Counted from the first letter of the stretch, positions 1-8,775 are shown. The stretch is DNA of 64,000 nt from Glaciecola amylolytica (GCA_003856375.1 CP034120.1:806001-870000), one strand, 5' to 3'. The notes: generated by a model not told the origin, from the letters alone. A program made the numbers and translations.

Positions 1-710
1 TGAAAGTAATATTTCCAGATAGTGCTGCGGTTGGCGAACTCCATTACGAAAGTGGCCGGATTTGCAGGAACTTTTTCGTTGTTATCGGTGATTTGATGAG
101 TGACACCATGCATCCGGAGTACAACTACTCCCAGTAGCCCGATCTGATCTTCTCTGGAGATCCGAAGCATTTCCACCACTTCCTTAGATCTGTTGGGTTC
201 TCCGGGATTGCCGGAATAAACGAGCCTGTACGCATCAGAAATGTAGGTAGGTGTTGTTTCCTGCTCTTCAGCTGTAGGCAGAAAAGGAAAACCAGGTTCT
301 GTATCCGGAGGTAGAATGTTTGAGAAAAAGAACAGCTCATTTTTTACAAGTGTCAGATCCGTATAAATCTCAAAAGCGGGATCGTTAATCTTCACCAGAA
401 AATGCAGTTCCAGATCATTCGCCAATGGAATAAACGGTTTAGCCGGTGCTCCGGGCGCTGTTTCCTCAATCAGGGAAATAACTTTCAAGCCGTGTTTATC
501 AGCATGCAAAAGCAATTTCTGATTCTCCATGATTTTACGGGTTTGAGCCGTTGGAATAACCTGAAGAAAGCCGTTGAAAGCATAGTTTTTGAACATCAGC
601 CGCTGTTGTTGCGGATCCATGCCCCTGAAAGAATCGGGACCACTGTTCAGATAATACTCGTGAAGTACCTGCAACTCAAAAAGAGTCCGGTATGTTTGTG
701 AATAGCTCAT
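1..710 (-). CDS. Unknown protein of an eCIS-type locus, C-terminus cut by window edge
   Basis: The minus strand is open from an ATG at 710 to the window edge, giving at least 236 residues without a stop; the end of the gene lies outside. The protein starts MSYSQTYRTLFELQVLHEYY and has no signal peptide or membrane segment in the visible part, so it is probably cytosolic or part of a particle. I do not recognise a family. It begins 13 nt after the stop of the DUF4255/Pvc16-like gene on the same strand, so the two are probably co-transcribed. By position it is likely a structural or assembly protein of a contractile injection system, but that is inference from the neighbour only. Confidence 0.75.
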   Translation of the reverse strand, partial: MSYSQTYRTLFELQVLHEYYLNSGPDSFRGMDPQQQRLMFKNYAFNGFLQVIPTAQTRKIMENQKLLLHADKHGLKVISLIEETAPGAPAKPFIPLANDLELHFLVKINDPAFEIYTDLTLVKNELFFFSNILPPDTEPGFPFLPTAEEQETTPTYISDAYRLVYSGNPGEPNRSKEVVEMLRISREDQIGLLGVVVLRMHGVTHQITDNNEKVPANPATFVMEFANRSTIWKYYF

Positions 711-723
711 ATTTTAGGTTAAA

Positions 724-1317
724 TCAGGTGGTTACACTAATGTTTCCAATGTTTTCTATGATCTTCGGAGACTCATTCAATGTCGCTTCCCTGTCGATCA
801 CAACTAAACTCATTTTATAGAGTGCACTGGGTAGTTGCCGGCCGCCAAGTGTTCCCCAGATATAATTGAGGTTTTCGAAAGTCGGGGTATACAACTCCAG
901 TGTGTATCGAAAATCACCCATAGCTCCCAGAATCGGGTCGGAATGATCGAAGTTGGTGTTGGACTGAGTGAAAACACTCTTTCCCTGAAAAAATTCCAGA
1001 ATCCGTGAAAGATACTTCAAAGAGATATCGTAACCGGTTTTATTCGAACTGAACAGGATGTACAGGTTCAGGTTGATTTTATTGTTGCGGTAGGCTATCT
1101 TATTGCTTTCTATCCGATTGTTTGGAAGGTTTCGCATGGTAACTTCCTCGTTTAAATTGAGCAGGGTCAAGACAACTTTATCTGCCATTGGCTGGGTTGA
1201 ATCGGCTTCATTCTCGACAAATGCAATATTGTCAAGAACAACATCTTCTTCAAGCCCCTGGCTGGATAGGTAGCTGTTCAGTTCTCCAATCAAAATATAC
1301 AGTGCTTCGTAAATCAT
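724..1317 (-). CDS. DUF4255 / Pvc16-like tail-terminator family protein
   Basis: A 197-residue protein beginning MIYEALYILIGELNSYLSSQ, with the later segment LNLYILFSSNKTGYDISLKYLSRILEFFQ. This resembles the DUF4255 (Pvc16 N-terminal) family. Members are found in extracellular contractile injection systems, where they act near the end of the sheath-tube assembly as cap or terminator proteins. No signal peptide is present, as expected for a cytoplasmically assembled particle. The ATG at 1317 is the only good start. The downstream gene follows after 13 nt. The sheath, tube and baseplate genes are not visible and would lie to the left of the window. Family assignment is by recognition of sequence character, not by a search. 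Confidence 0.72.
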   Translation of the reverse strand: MIYEALYILIGELNSYLSSQGLEEDVVLDNIAFVENEADSTQPMADKVVLTLLNLNEEVTMRNLPNNRIESNKIAYRNNKINLNLYILFSSNKTGYDISLKYLSRILEFFQGKSVFTQSNTNFDHSDPILGAMGDFRYTLELYTPTFENLNYIWGTLGGRQLPSALYKMSLVVIDREATLNESPKIIENIGNISVTT

Positions 1318-2339
1318 GATAGTGTGTTTTGTGGTTATTAAATACGATGTCTTAAAATTGTTGGTTTGGAAACTTAAAATGACCGCTGAAATCGGTTGTT
1401 AAGGAGAAAAAGCAGGACTTTCGATGAACTTTTAATTAGCAGGAAACGTCATTGCGAAAAGAGACATGGAGATTGAGGTTTAATGTCTCAAAAACCGGAG
1501 TCGATTCTGTCAGTGAACAGTTGTCTTTTCTGCGATTAGCATCTTGCTAAAAAGCATTAATCAATAAATTCGGAACATTTCCAGATTGTCCTGAAATGAT
1601 CAATCGTTGCCGGAAACACATATTTTGTCCATATTTTCCGCAGCTTCCAGTACTGCAAAAAAATACTTTCAATACACATGCCCGAAAGTCCTTATTTTTC
1701 TCGTTTTTGTTATCAGCCCGTTCTGCAGAAACAAGCAATGGAAAAGTGAAATGAAAACACACCTGACAGTGATTCATGCGGTGCGCGAGTGCAGGTTATC
1801 TATCGATAATGTGTTCTCTCGTTTTCCATAAATGCGATAACAGTTTCTGGCAAAGAAATCCACTTGAACAATCTTAAAAAGGATCGAACATGCAAAATTC
1901 AAAACCGTCTACTTTCGTTGAATCGGAAAAACCAATTCCGCGAAAAGTAAATTTATTTTCTCTATAGCTCCTGGAAAAGCTAAGTCAGTATGTTGACTAT
2001 AAAAACTGGAAAGATGACTTTGTTTAGCCGAGTGAAAGATAAGTGGTATTTTGTTTATATCCAAATTTTTAGCGGTTTTTTTTAAAGTAATTTTTTAGGT
2101 TTTTTGTTTGTATTATTGTGTAGGTATTAAACGATGATTTAGTTGGATTATTGTTCTTTCTGAAACAAAGATAAGGGCAGAAGATCGTAAACTATTTATG
2201 TTCTTTAAAACAAAAAAACATTTTTTTTCAAGGCACCAAATCGCTTCTTTTATTCCGATTTTTACATTATCTTTAAAAATGGATTCAATATAATAAGAAT
2301 CCATTTTATCCATAACTTAAATCACAAACCAAATTCACA
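1318..2339. other. 1-kb AT-rich region between divergent eCIS-edge genes, no convincing gene
   Basis: This stretch separates the Pvc16-like gene (minus) from the AAA+ ATPase gene (plus). It is strongly AT-rich, with long T runs around 2080-2110 and 2215-2230. Short open frames exist on both strands but overlap one another and have no recognisable products. It must carry the two divergent promoters. I could not place an exact TAnnTTTG box close to either start. Confidence 0.5.
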
Positions 2340-3680
2340 ATGTTAAATAAAAAAGCAATCACTTCTGTTGCTACCTGGGAGCAGCTTTTCCTTTTTCTGA
2401 GCGAAATTGTCCATTATCGAATGAAAACCGTTCAATTTGATGAAGAAGCCGAATTTCCTGATATCAATTCATTTCTTACAGAAGAAACTTTAAAAGCAAT
2501 TCCGGTCCAGGGAGTGCTCACCGAAATAGATTTAGTAGCTCTTACATTGGCGCTTTCACCTCATATGCAGCCGGAATTATTGCCCGAACTGCTTTCTGCC
2601 TATTTGCCGCAAGGGAAGGAATTTCCTGAAATGGGACTCGTAAGAGGGAAAAACCGGGAATTGTTTTTCCCTACCGGAGATACCTTACTTTATTTACTTG
2701 CGGGAAAAGACCTGGAAACAAGAATGCGTCTTCTGCGTTATTTTCAAGTTGAGTCCCATCTGTTTAATAACGGAATCCTTTCGTTTGAAGATGTTGCTGC
2801 TTTTGAACCCCGAATGAGCGGCAGATTGGTCATTGACGAAGAATATGTAGATGTTATTACGACAGGAGCAGTGCAGAAACCACGAATGGGAGCCGGATTT
2901 CCTGCCCAACTTATTGAGACGAGCCTCGAATGGGAAAATTTGGTACTGCATAAAAAGACACTTGATCAGATCATGGAAATTCAATCCTGGCTGAAACATC
3001 AGGATCAGTTACTTAACGAATGGGGACTTGCAGGGAAAATAAAACCGGGTTATCGGGTGTTGTTTTACGGAGCTCCGGGAACGGGAAAAACGCTTACGGC
3101 AACATTGCTTGGAAAATACACCGGCCGGGATGTTTACCGGATTGATCTGTCTCTGGTAGTTTCCAAATACATCGGTGAAACAGAAAAAAACCTTTCCCGC
3201 TTGTTTGATAAGGCCGCTAATAAAGAGTGGATTCTTTTCTTCGATGAAGCTGACGCGGTATTTGGTAAGCGAACGAGTGTGCGCGATGCACATGATAAAT
3301 ATGCAAATCAGGAGGTTTCCTATTTATTGCAGCGCATTGAAAATCATCCCGGATTGGTGATTCTGGCTTCCAATTTGAAAAGTAACCTCGATACAGCATT
3401 TACACGCCGTTTCCAGTCGATGATTGAATATGATATGCCGGGAGCCGCAGAAAGATTATTGCTTTGGGACGATATTCTGCCTAAGAATCTGGCTTTGCAA
3501 AAGGAAATTTCAATTGATCAGATTGCCCGTACTTACAATCTCAGTGGGGCGAATATCGTCAATGTCGTTCAATTTGCCTGCTTGAAAACGGCTGAAGAAG
3601 GAGCTAAGGAAATCAGTCGCCGAAATCTGATCGAAGGTATCCGGAAAGAATATGTAAAAGAAGGAAAGATGTTTGCGTAA
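2340..3680 (+). CDS. AAA+ ATPase, likely eCIS-associated (Pvc15-like role)
   Basis: A 446-residue protein with an N-terminal region of about 235 residues of unknown fold followed by one AAA+ module. Visible motifs are Walker A GAPGTGKT at 244-251, Walker B ILFFDEAD at 298-305, a sensor-1 Asn near 345 and an arginine-finger pair near 356. These are the features of a classical-clade AAA+ remodelling ATPase. Contractile injection loci usually carry one such ATPase, thought to act in particle assembly or cargo handling. Here it is divergent from the Pvc16-like gene by 1 kb, so membership of the same system is likely but not proven. ATP binding and hydrolysis are well supported; the substrate is unknown. 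Confidence 0.85.
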   Translation: MLNKKAITSVATWEQLFLFLSEIVHYRMKTVQFDEEAEFPDINSFLTEETLKAIPVQGVLTEIDLVALTLALSPHMQPELLPELLSAYLPQGKEFPEMGLVRGKNRELFFPTGDTLLYLLAGKDLETRMRLLRYFQVESHLFNNGILSFEDVAAFEPRMSGRLVIDEEYVDVITTGAVQKPRMGAGFPAQLIETSLEWENLVLHKKTLDQIMEIQSWLKHQDQLLNEWGLAGKIKPGYRVLFYGAPGTGKTLTATLLGKYTGRDVYRIDLSLVVSKYIGETEKNLSRLFDKAANKEWILFFDEADAVFGKRTSVRDAHDKYANQEVSYLLQRIENHPGLVILASNLKSNLDTAFTRRFQSMIEYDMPGAAERLLLWDDILPKNLALQKEISIDQIARTYNLSGANIVNVVQFACLKTAEEGAKEISRRNLIEGIRKEYVKEGKMFA

Positions 3681-3706
3681 AAGAAAGGTTTTGAATCTTT
3701 CAAAAA

Positions 3707-3727
3707 GTTCAAATATTCAATTTGAAC
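3707..3727. terminator. Possible bidirectional terminator hairpin between convergent genes
   Basis: An inverted repeat GTTCAAAT / ATTTGAAC (8 bp, 5-nt loop) lies in the 54-nt gap between the convergent AAA+ ATPase and helix-hairpin-helix genes. It is AT-rich and lacks a strong T tract, so termination is only inferred from position and symmetry. Confidence 0.4.
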
Positions 3728-3734
3728 AAACGGA

Positions 3735-5807
3735 TTAAAAATTCACTCTCAGCTGAACTGTAATATCTGACTTTTTTGATCCTTTAATCTCTTCCGCACC
3801 GGAACTGATGGCGTTTTTGTTCGAATACAAGTAAACACCGTAACGAATCCATAAGTTGCAATGTCTCAGAAAGGTGAAACGAACAAGTGCATAAGCCCGT
3901 GATCCCTGATAATAATATGCAGGAATAGAAAACACATATTGGGCATTGTTCTCGAAAGTGTAGATGCGCGAATCATAACTGTCGGTGTCGAAAAGAGCAT
4001 AACGCAAAGTCAGATCGAAGGGCAGGTTTTTAGGTTTGAACAGAAAATCCTGCGTGAAAATCCATCCGCCTTCCGCAGGATTGCTCTTCCGGTTGATGGT
4101 CACATATTCCAATCTGCTTTTAATGGTGAAGCTTTCCAATACCTTATAAGAAAGGTTCAAGCGGTAATTATTCTGCACAACATTTTCTATCGGAGTGATT
4201 GATCCGTCGGAATCTCTGGAATTCTTTTGTCTGACCTGTTGTCTGAAACGACCGTAAATTTCCAGCACTTTATTTGGTTTGTAGGTCGGTTGAACTAAAA
4301 ATTCATATCCTTTGGATGGAGCATCAACCTGATATTTCAACCAGGGAAAACGAAAAAAATCGACGTAAGAACTTACCGACCAGGCAGGGGCCAGTTTTAG
4401 TTTGATCCCGGAGAATAAGCCCGTTTCATTTTGAGTGTTGCTTCCTTCTGAAAATCCGTTGTTGTAAAAACTGTAATATCCTTTGGAATAATTGCGGTAG
4501 ATCACAGAAATGGAAACACTTGGGTCGAGAATGGCCATCAAACCGTGAAGCTGAGCAAAAGATTTGGAGTGCGTACTGTAAGAAACTTCCCCGAAAAAGT
4601 TCAGATTTTTGATCACGAAATTGTAATCGCCGCTTATGGCAGTTGTGTTCTTTCCTCTGAAAGCGTACAAACTGTAGGGAAGTGTATCTCTCAGTAAGGG
4701 CTGATCGTATTGTTGATTGACGATTGCTATTCCTGCATTAAACCGGGTTGAATTGTAGCTCAGGTAATTTCCGATCACTTGTTCCTTCAAGCGGTTTTTC
4801 TTGGCAATCTCGCTGTTTGTACGATGCAGCCCGGAAAGATCAATGGTCGTGACAAATTCCAGATCATCCGTTAAGGAATCGGCAATTCCTGTTCCGTCGA
4901 CTTTTTTGTGGCTATAGAACGTAAGCAGATTCCATTTTTTGTATCCGATAATGGCTGCTCCACCGCGGAAAAAGCGATTTTCATCCACAGAAGTATAAGG
5001 ACGTAGAAGATTGGCCGCTTTTTTGGATGAAAAAATATCCGCACTTTTCCCGAAAGCATAACCACTCCAGGTGTTGAGTCCCTGACCAATTTGAATTTGA
5101 TAATCTCCGGCGGCTACTGCCCGAATGTATTTTCCACCTTTGTAGAACGCGTGAAACGAATAGAAATCGAAGCCGTTTTTTTGTGAACCTTTGAAAAATT
5201 CTTCGCCGGGATCTTTTTCTGCGGTGAATCCCAAACTGATATTGGTGCGATAGGTGTAGCGCAAACGCGTATAATATTTGTCAGCATTCCCGTGATAATA
5301 CCCGTTTGAATTGTTCAGAATAGAATCTGAAACAGGAGTGTAGCCTTTCTTTCGCTCCGGAGTCCGCTGATATCGTGTAAACCATTCAATGTTTCCGTTT
5401 TTTATCGCGTCTTTGAATGTAATGTGCAGATTTTCCAGACGATCGTCAACCCTAATGAAGGGAAGAACCAGAGAAATGGTGTTTAAATCCCAGTATTTGA
5501 GTGATTGCAGTTCATAAATACTGATGAATTTTCCGAATCTTTCGATGTGAAGAAGCACGTCCGTAATCTGAACTTCGGTTAAAAGTCCGAGTGATCTCAA
5601 TTCATCCGGGTTTGTATTATTCAGGTTGATCGGGTGGTCAAAGAAATAGTTGAGTTGATCAAAAATATTTGTCAGATCCAGTTCTTCAGATTCCGATTGT
5701 TCGGCGATAAACTCGACGCGCTGCTGAATAATTTCGTTTCGTTCCTGACCAAAGGACCAGAAACTGAAGAAGAAGAAAAAAATAAGTAAGAGCCTATTTT
5801 TTTTCAT
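3735..5807 (-). CDS. Helix-hairpin-helix domain protein with outer-membrane beta-barrel-like body
   Basis: A 690-residue exported protein. Residues 1-21 form a Sec signal peptide with a run of Phe. Residues about 61-105 (NLNNTNPDELRSLGLLT and following) read as a ComEA-type helix-hairpin-helix. The remaining 550 or so residues alternate aromatic and polar residues and end in VQLRVNF, which is typical of an outer-membrane barrel. Such HHH-plus-barrel proteins are common in Bacteroidota; their function is not established, and the HHH could bind DNA or act as a structural plug. Its start overlaps the stop of the preceding barrel gene by 14 nt, so it is the last gene of a three-gene operon with the genes at 5794-6618 and 6622-7071. 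Confidence 0.8.
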   Translation of the reverse strand: MKKNRLLLIFFFFFSFWSFGQERNEIIQQRVEFIAEQSESEELDLTNIFDQLNYFFDHPINLNNTNPDELRSLGLLTEVQITDVLLHIERFGKFISIYELQSLKYWDLNTISLVLPFIRVDDRLENLHITFKDAIKNGNIEWFTRYQRTPERKKGYTPVSDSILNNSNGYYHGNADKYYTRLRYTYRTNISLGFTAEKDPGEEFFKGSQKNGFDFYSFHAFYKGGKYIRAVAAGDYQIQIGQGLNTWSGYAFGKSADIFSSKKAANLLRPYTSVDENRFFRGGAAIIGYKKWNLLTFYSHKKVDGTGIADSLTDDLEFVTTIDLSGLHRTNSEIAKKNRLKEQVIGNYLSYNSTRFNAGIAIVNQQYDQPLLRDTLPYSLYAFRGKNTTAISGDYNFVIKNLNFFGEVSYSTHSKSFAQLHGLMAILDPSVSISVIYRNYSKGYYSFYNNGFSEGSNTQNETGLFSGIKLKLAPAWSVSSYVDFFRFPWLKYQVDAPSKGYEFLVQPTYKPNKVLEIYGRFRQQVRQKNSRDSDGSITPIENVVQNNYRLNLSYKVLESFTIKSRLEYVTINRKSNPAEGGWIFTQDFLFKPKNLPFDLTLRYALFDTDSYDSRIYTFENNAQYVFSIPAYYYQGSRAYALVRFTFLRHCNLWIRYGVYLYSNKNAISSGAEEIKGSKKSDITVQLRVNF

Positions 5808-6618
5808 GTTCTTTCAATTGATAATTCAACCCGATGTTTGGCGACCAGCCCAATGTTTGGTGATATTTTGAGCCGAGATCAATGGAGAATCCTGAAACTT
5901 TGTATCCGAATCCCAAAGAGAATTCCATTGGTGCACTTTGCGCTCCGATGCGAATGTACAGGGGTTTTACCGGCTGATATTCAACTGCTCCTTTGAAAGA
6001 GATTTTGGTAATGATTTGTTTTTCGACTTCGGCAAAAATGGAAACTTTTTTGGAAGGTTTGTACTGGCAACCGGCGCGCATGATTGTTGCAAACCGATCA
6101 TTAATCGGATTGATTCGCTGCCTGCCGATATTCATCACTGAAATACCAATACTCCATTTTTCGGAAACTTTGGCCAATAATCCGGCTTCAATTGTTCCGC
6201 TGATTGTTGATCCGTAATTGCCTCCAAGCCTTAGAGTTTGAATGTTTCCCTGAACGCCAAGCTGAAGAAAATCTGTAAACTTCATGCTGTAGCCTAATCC
6301 GGCGCGTGTATTCCGGTATTGCTCGTACCCGAAAAATTGTGCTCCGGCAGAAATGACCCCGACTTTCAATGGAATGGCAAAGGTCAAAGCCTGCGTTTGC
6401 AATTCTTTGGTCAAAAACCGCGTTTCGTAATATGCACCGATAGAAATTGTTCGGATTGAGGCTGCGGCTCCCGGATTGTGATGATATGCCCAAACATCGT
6501 CCAGACAAACACTGGCATTGGCAAGTGCAACAGATCTTGCTCCAACCGGATTCCATCCCTGACTGAAAGATAGCAGTCCGGAACAAGTGAATAATAGTAG
6601 TAGTAAAAGTTGTTTCAT
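5794..6618 (-). CDS. PorV-like / UPF0164-type outer-membrane beta-barrel protein
   Basis: A 274-residue protein with a signal peptide (first 20 residues, cleaved after SFSQ or SFSQG). It then has the segment GARSVALANASVCLDDVWAY, typical of the N-terminal entry of FadL/PorV-type Bacteroidota barrels with a conserved NPA-like turn (HNPGAAA). The rest is a regular barrel pattern ending NIGLNYQLKEHEKK. The gene lies 3 nt after the lipoprotein gene and overlaps the HHH-barrel gene by 14 nt, so it is translationally linked to both. Its likely location is the outer membrane; the specific role is unknown. PorV-like is used for fold similarity only, not to claim it is the T9SS shuttle PorV. Confidence 0.72.
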   Translation of the reverse strand: MKQLLLLLLFTCSGLLSFSQGWNPVGARSVALANASVCLDDVWAYHHNPGAAASIRTISIGAYYETRFLTKELQTQALTFAIPLKVGVISAGAQFFGYEQYRNTRAGLGYSMKFTDFLQLGVQGNIQTLRLGGNYGSTISGTIEAGLLAKVSEKWSIGISVMNIGRQRINPINDRFATIMRAGCQYKPSKKVSIFAEVEKQIITKISFKGAVEYQPVKPLYIRIGAQSAPMEFSLGFGYKVSGFSIDLGSKYHQTLGWSPNIGLNYQLKEHEKK

Positions 6619-6621
6619 GTC

Positions 6622-7071
6622 TTATTTTGAAAAAAGCCGCCTTTTCAGAGGAATCTTTTGTTGAAAATAATCTTCTTCATTCAGAAAAAACCAGTTTTCG
6701 CCTCCATCTGAAGAAATGGCGTACAGTTCGTATGCTTTGTTCTTCTCTTCAAATGATTCTTTGCGAACAGTGTATTTTCGTTCAATCCAGTTTCCGTCGC
6801 TCTTCATTTCACGAAATAAAACATTGCTGAAAACCACTCCGTTTTTCTCTATCTCATTGCTAAAGTGAGCAATAAAGCTCGAATCTCCAAGCGAGGTGTA
6901 ATATTTTACCACAAGCGGATGCGTTAATCCGGCATACTCGAGCGTATTATTGTCATTATGCGCCTTGATATATTTGGATAATTGTTTATTTAATCTGTTT
7001 TCCTGTTCACCCGAAAGTGTGCACGAAGCCACTAAAATAAACACAATTAAAAAAGTTGAGAATTTTAACAC
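6622..7071 (-). CDS. Small lipoprotein, first gene of envelope operon (GTG start)
   Basis: A 149-residue protein with an N-terminal hydrophobic stretch ending in a lipobox (VASC, Cys16). It is therefore predicted to be lipidated and held in an outer or inner membrane leaflet. The rest is a compact soluble domain with no family I recognise. The start codon is GTG at 7071, because no in-frame ATG precedes the lipobox. It begins the operon that continues 3 nt later with the PorV-like barrel and the HHH-barrel protein, so the three may work together at the outer membrane. It is divergent from the secreted esterase gene. Confidence 0.75.
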   Translation of the reverse strand: MLKFSTFLIVFILVASCTLSGEQENRLNKQLSKYIKAHNDNNTLEYAGLTHPLVVKYYTSLGDSSFIAHFSNEIEKNGVVFSNVLFREMKSDGNWIERKYTVRKESFEEKNKAYELYAISSDGGENWFFLNEEDYFQQKIPLKRRLFSK

Positions 7072-7084
7072 CGCTTGTCAAATT

Positions 7085-7118
7085 TTTGTTCCGACTAAAA
7101 TTAATTAATTTATTTTTG
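7085..7118 (+). promoter_or_regulatory. Bacteroidota-type promoter of the esterase gene
   Basis: A TTTG at 7085-7088 and a TATTTTTG at 7111-7118, spaced by 22 nt, match the Bacteroidota sigma-ABfr pattern (TTTG, about 19-22 nt, TAnnTTTG). The ATG is 17 nt downstream of the -7 box. Confidence 0.6.
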
Positions 7119-7134
7119 GATAAATTAATCTACT

Positions 7135-8244
7135 ATGAATAAATTCTTTACACTACTATCCTTATTGGTAGTTGGTGCCTCAACGGCATTTGCTCAGCTT
7201 ACCAATGAAACAATTTCAATTAACGGGGTAACAAGATCCTACAAATTGTACATTCCGGCAGGATTCAATGCTCAGACCGAAAGTCCGGATATGATTATCA
7301 TTCTTCATGGTTTGGGAGGAACCAGTGCGGATATGGTTTCTGCAGGATTCAATAATATTGCGGATACCGCAAGAGTTATTGCCGTATATCCTCAGGCTGT
7401 AAACAATAATTTCGGAATGGCCGGATGGAACAATGGAACTTTGCTTGGAAGTACAGCAGATGATATTGGTTTCATGCATGAACTGATCAATCGCGGGTTG
7501 ACGGATTTCAATGTGAATCCTGCACGTGTTTATGCTACCGGGTTTTCGATGGGATCAATTATGTCTCATCACATGGCTTGTTTGATGAATCAACGAATTG
7601 CTGCAATTGGAGCAATGGCGGGAACCATGCCGACTTCGGATATCTCTTCGTGTGTACCGACTTACAAAACGCCGGTAATTCATTTGCACGGAACTGCAGA
7701 CGGAACTGTTCCTTACAACGGATCGGCGCTGCCGTCTTTGAGCCTGGTTCCTCAAACAATCGATTTCTGGAGAGGAGTTCACGGTTGTGCTGCTACGGCA
7801 GATTCTACTCGTCTTCCGGATACCGGAACGGATACGATTACAATTGACCGTTTTGTTTATGATAACTGTAATCCTGTTGCTTCATTGGAATTGTGGAGAT
7901 TTAACGGAGCAGACCACGTTTACCTGTATAAACCAATGAATGACATCGAAGAAATGATTGAGGTTTGGTTGTTTTTGAGAAAATGGGATCATTCCGATCC
8001 TTCTACATTGGATGTGCAGGAAAGCTCTGAAAACCTGTTCCGGATCAGCCCGAACCCTTCGAATGGAATGATTAGTGTAACAAGTAATTTTTCCGGAACA
8101 GTGAAATTGATTGATCTGAATGGTGCTTTGGTTGCCGAAGAGCAAGTTTCTTCCGGAGTTTCTCAACTGGATTTCACTTCCGTTAAAAAAGGAATTTATC
8201 TGATTCAGATCGGATCGAAAACATCGAAGATTGTATTGAACTAA
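7135..8244 (+). CDS. Secreted feruloyl esterase / PHB-depolymerase-like alpha/beta hydrolase with T9SS type A signal
   Basis: A 369-residue protein with a Sec signal peptide (1-21), an alpha/beta-hydrolase domain (about 30-285) and a C-terminal type A T9SS sorting domain (from about 300, ISPNPSNG onward). The catalytic triad is readable: nucleophile Ser138 in GFSMG, Asp189 in HGTADGTVPY and His261 in GADHVY; HGLGG at 58-62 forms the oxyanion hole. This is the LpqC/feruloyl-esterase/polyhydroxybutyrate-depolymerase type, so it probably hydrolyses an extracellular polysaccharide-linked or polymer ester. Export would be by Sec then type IX secretion with removal of the C-terminal domain. The natural substrate cannot be told from sequence. 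Confidence 0.88.
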   Translation: MNKFFTLLSLLVVGASTAFAQLTNETISINGVTRSYKLYIPAGFNAQTESPDMIIILHGLGGTSADMVSAGFNNIADTARVIAVYPQAVNNNFGMAGWNNGTLLGSTADDIGFMHELINRGLTDFNVNPARVYATGFSMGSIMSHHMACLMNQRIAAIGAMAGTMPTSDISSCVPTYKTPVIHLHGTADGTVPYNGSALPSLSLVPQTIDFWRGVHGCAATADSTRLPDTGTDTITIDRFVYDNCNPVASLELWRFNGADHVYLYKPMNDIEEMIEVWLFLRKWDHSDPSTLDVQESSENLFRISPNPSNGMISVTSNFSGTVKLIDLNGALVAEEQVSSGVSQLDFTSVKKGIYLIQIGSKTSKIVLN

Positions 8245-8268
8245 ATAGAACGAAAACAATTACGGGAG

Positions 8269-8299
8269 ATCCATTCGTCGAGAGGCGGATGGATTTTTT
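8269..8299 (+). terminator. Rho-independent terminator of the esterase gene
   Basis: Stem ATCCATTCG / CGGATGGAT (one G-U pair) with an 8-nt loop, followed by TTTTT. It starts 25 nt after the esterase stop codon. Confidence 0.85.
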
Positions 8300-8392
8300 A
8301 TTGGAAAACTGCATACCGGGATTTTTTGAAATCAGTTCCGTTTTTTGATAAAGAAAAACGCTGAATCCCTTATGAATATTGGGCTGTTCATT

Positions 8393-8406
8393 CCGATAGC
8401 TATCGG
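8393..8406. repeat. Palindrome CCGATAGCTATCGG, interspersed-repeat type
   Basis: A perfect 14-bp palindrome, extended by TT on the left and GATC on the right, in a gene-free stretch between convergent genes. From memory this palindrome recurs between genes in many Bacteroidota genomes; it occurs once in this window. No T tract follows, so a terminator role is doubtful. Confidence 0.5.
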
Positions 8407-8473
8407 GATCGCGAACACGCAGCTTATTTGAGTACAGATCATGAATTTCATCATCTGATATTGCGAGAAAAGT

Positions 8474-8701
8474 CTATGGAAAATACGTTTCGATTTCCTC
8501 TGTACTCATTTCTTTGAAACTAAACTCACAGGAAATCATATCCTGAATGCGCAGTTTTTCGGGATACTGAATGGCTTTGATGGATTGATAATGAGGCTTT
8601 CCGTTCAGGATGGAGACTTCAATGAAAAGATCCGGGCTTTCGATTTTATAGTATCTGCCGAAACCTTCTAATTTTCTAAATACGGGGTAATTGATTTCCA
8701 T
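8474..8701 (-). CDS. Small conserved-looking hypothetical protein (75 aa)
   Basis: A 75-residue acidic, soluble protein beginning MEINYPVFRKLEGFGRYYKI and ending EEIETYFP. It has no signal peptide or membrane segment. No family is recognised. Codon usage and amino-acid composition look like the surrounding genes, and it has its own space between the esterase terminator and the OmpA-protein terminator, which supports a real gene. The upstream terminator at 8717-8746 separates it from the OmpA gene on the same strand, so it probably has its own promoter or depends on read-through. Confidence 0.55.
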   Translation of the reverse strand: MEINYPVFRKLEGFGRYYKIESPDLFIEVSILNGKPHYQSIKAIQYPEKLRIQDMISCEFSFKEMSTEEIETYFP

Positions 8702-8716
8702 TTCAGTTTAAAAAAG

Positions 8717-8746
8717 AAAACCACCCGTTGGTTTACGGATGGTTTT
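8717..8746 (-). terminator. Rho-independent terminator of the OmpA-family gene
   Basis: Arms AAAACCACCCGT and ACGGATGGTTTT (one mismatch) with a 6-nt loop. Read on the minus strand the stem is followed by CTTTTTT. It lies 30 nt past the stop codon of the OmpA-family gene. Confidence 0.85.
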
Positions 8747-8775
8747 CAAATAAGTTTATTAACTACGAACGAGTA

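Noticed and set aside
1547-1831. Two overlapping frames on opposite strands (74-76 codons)
   Set aside because: They mirror each other in the same DNA, have Cys/Phe/Arg-rich or low-quality products, and no supporting signal.
2113-2313. 66-codon minus-strand frame with an ATG in the eCIS-edge spacer
   Set aside because: Very AT-rich, no recognisable product, and it ends just upstream of the ATPase start where a promoter is needed. It is kept only as a conservation test, not called as a gene.
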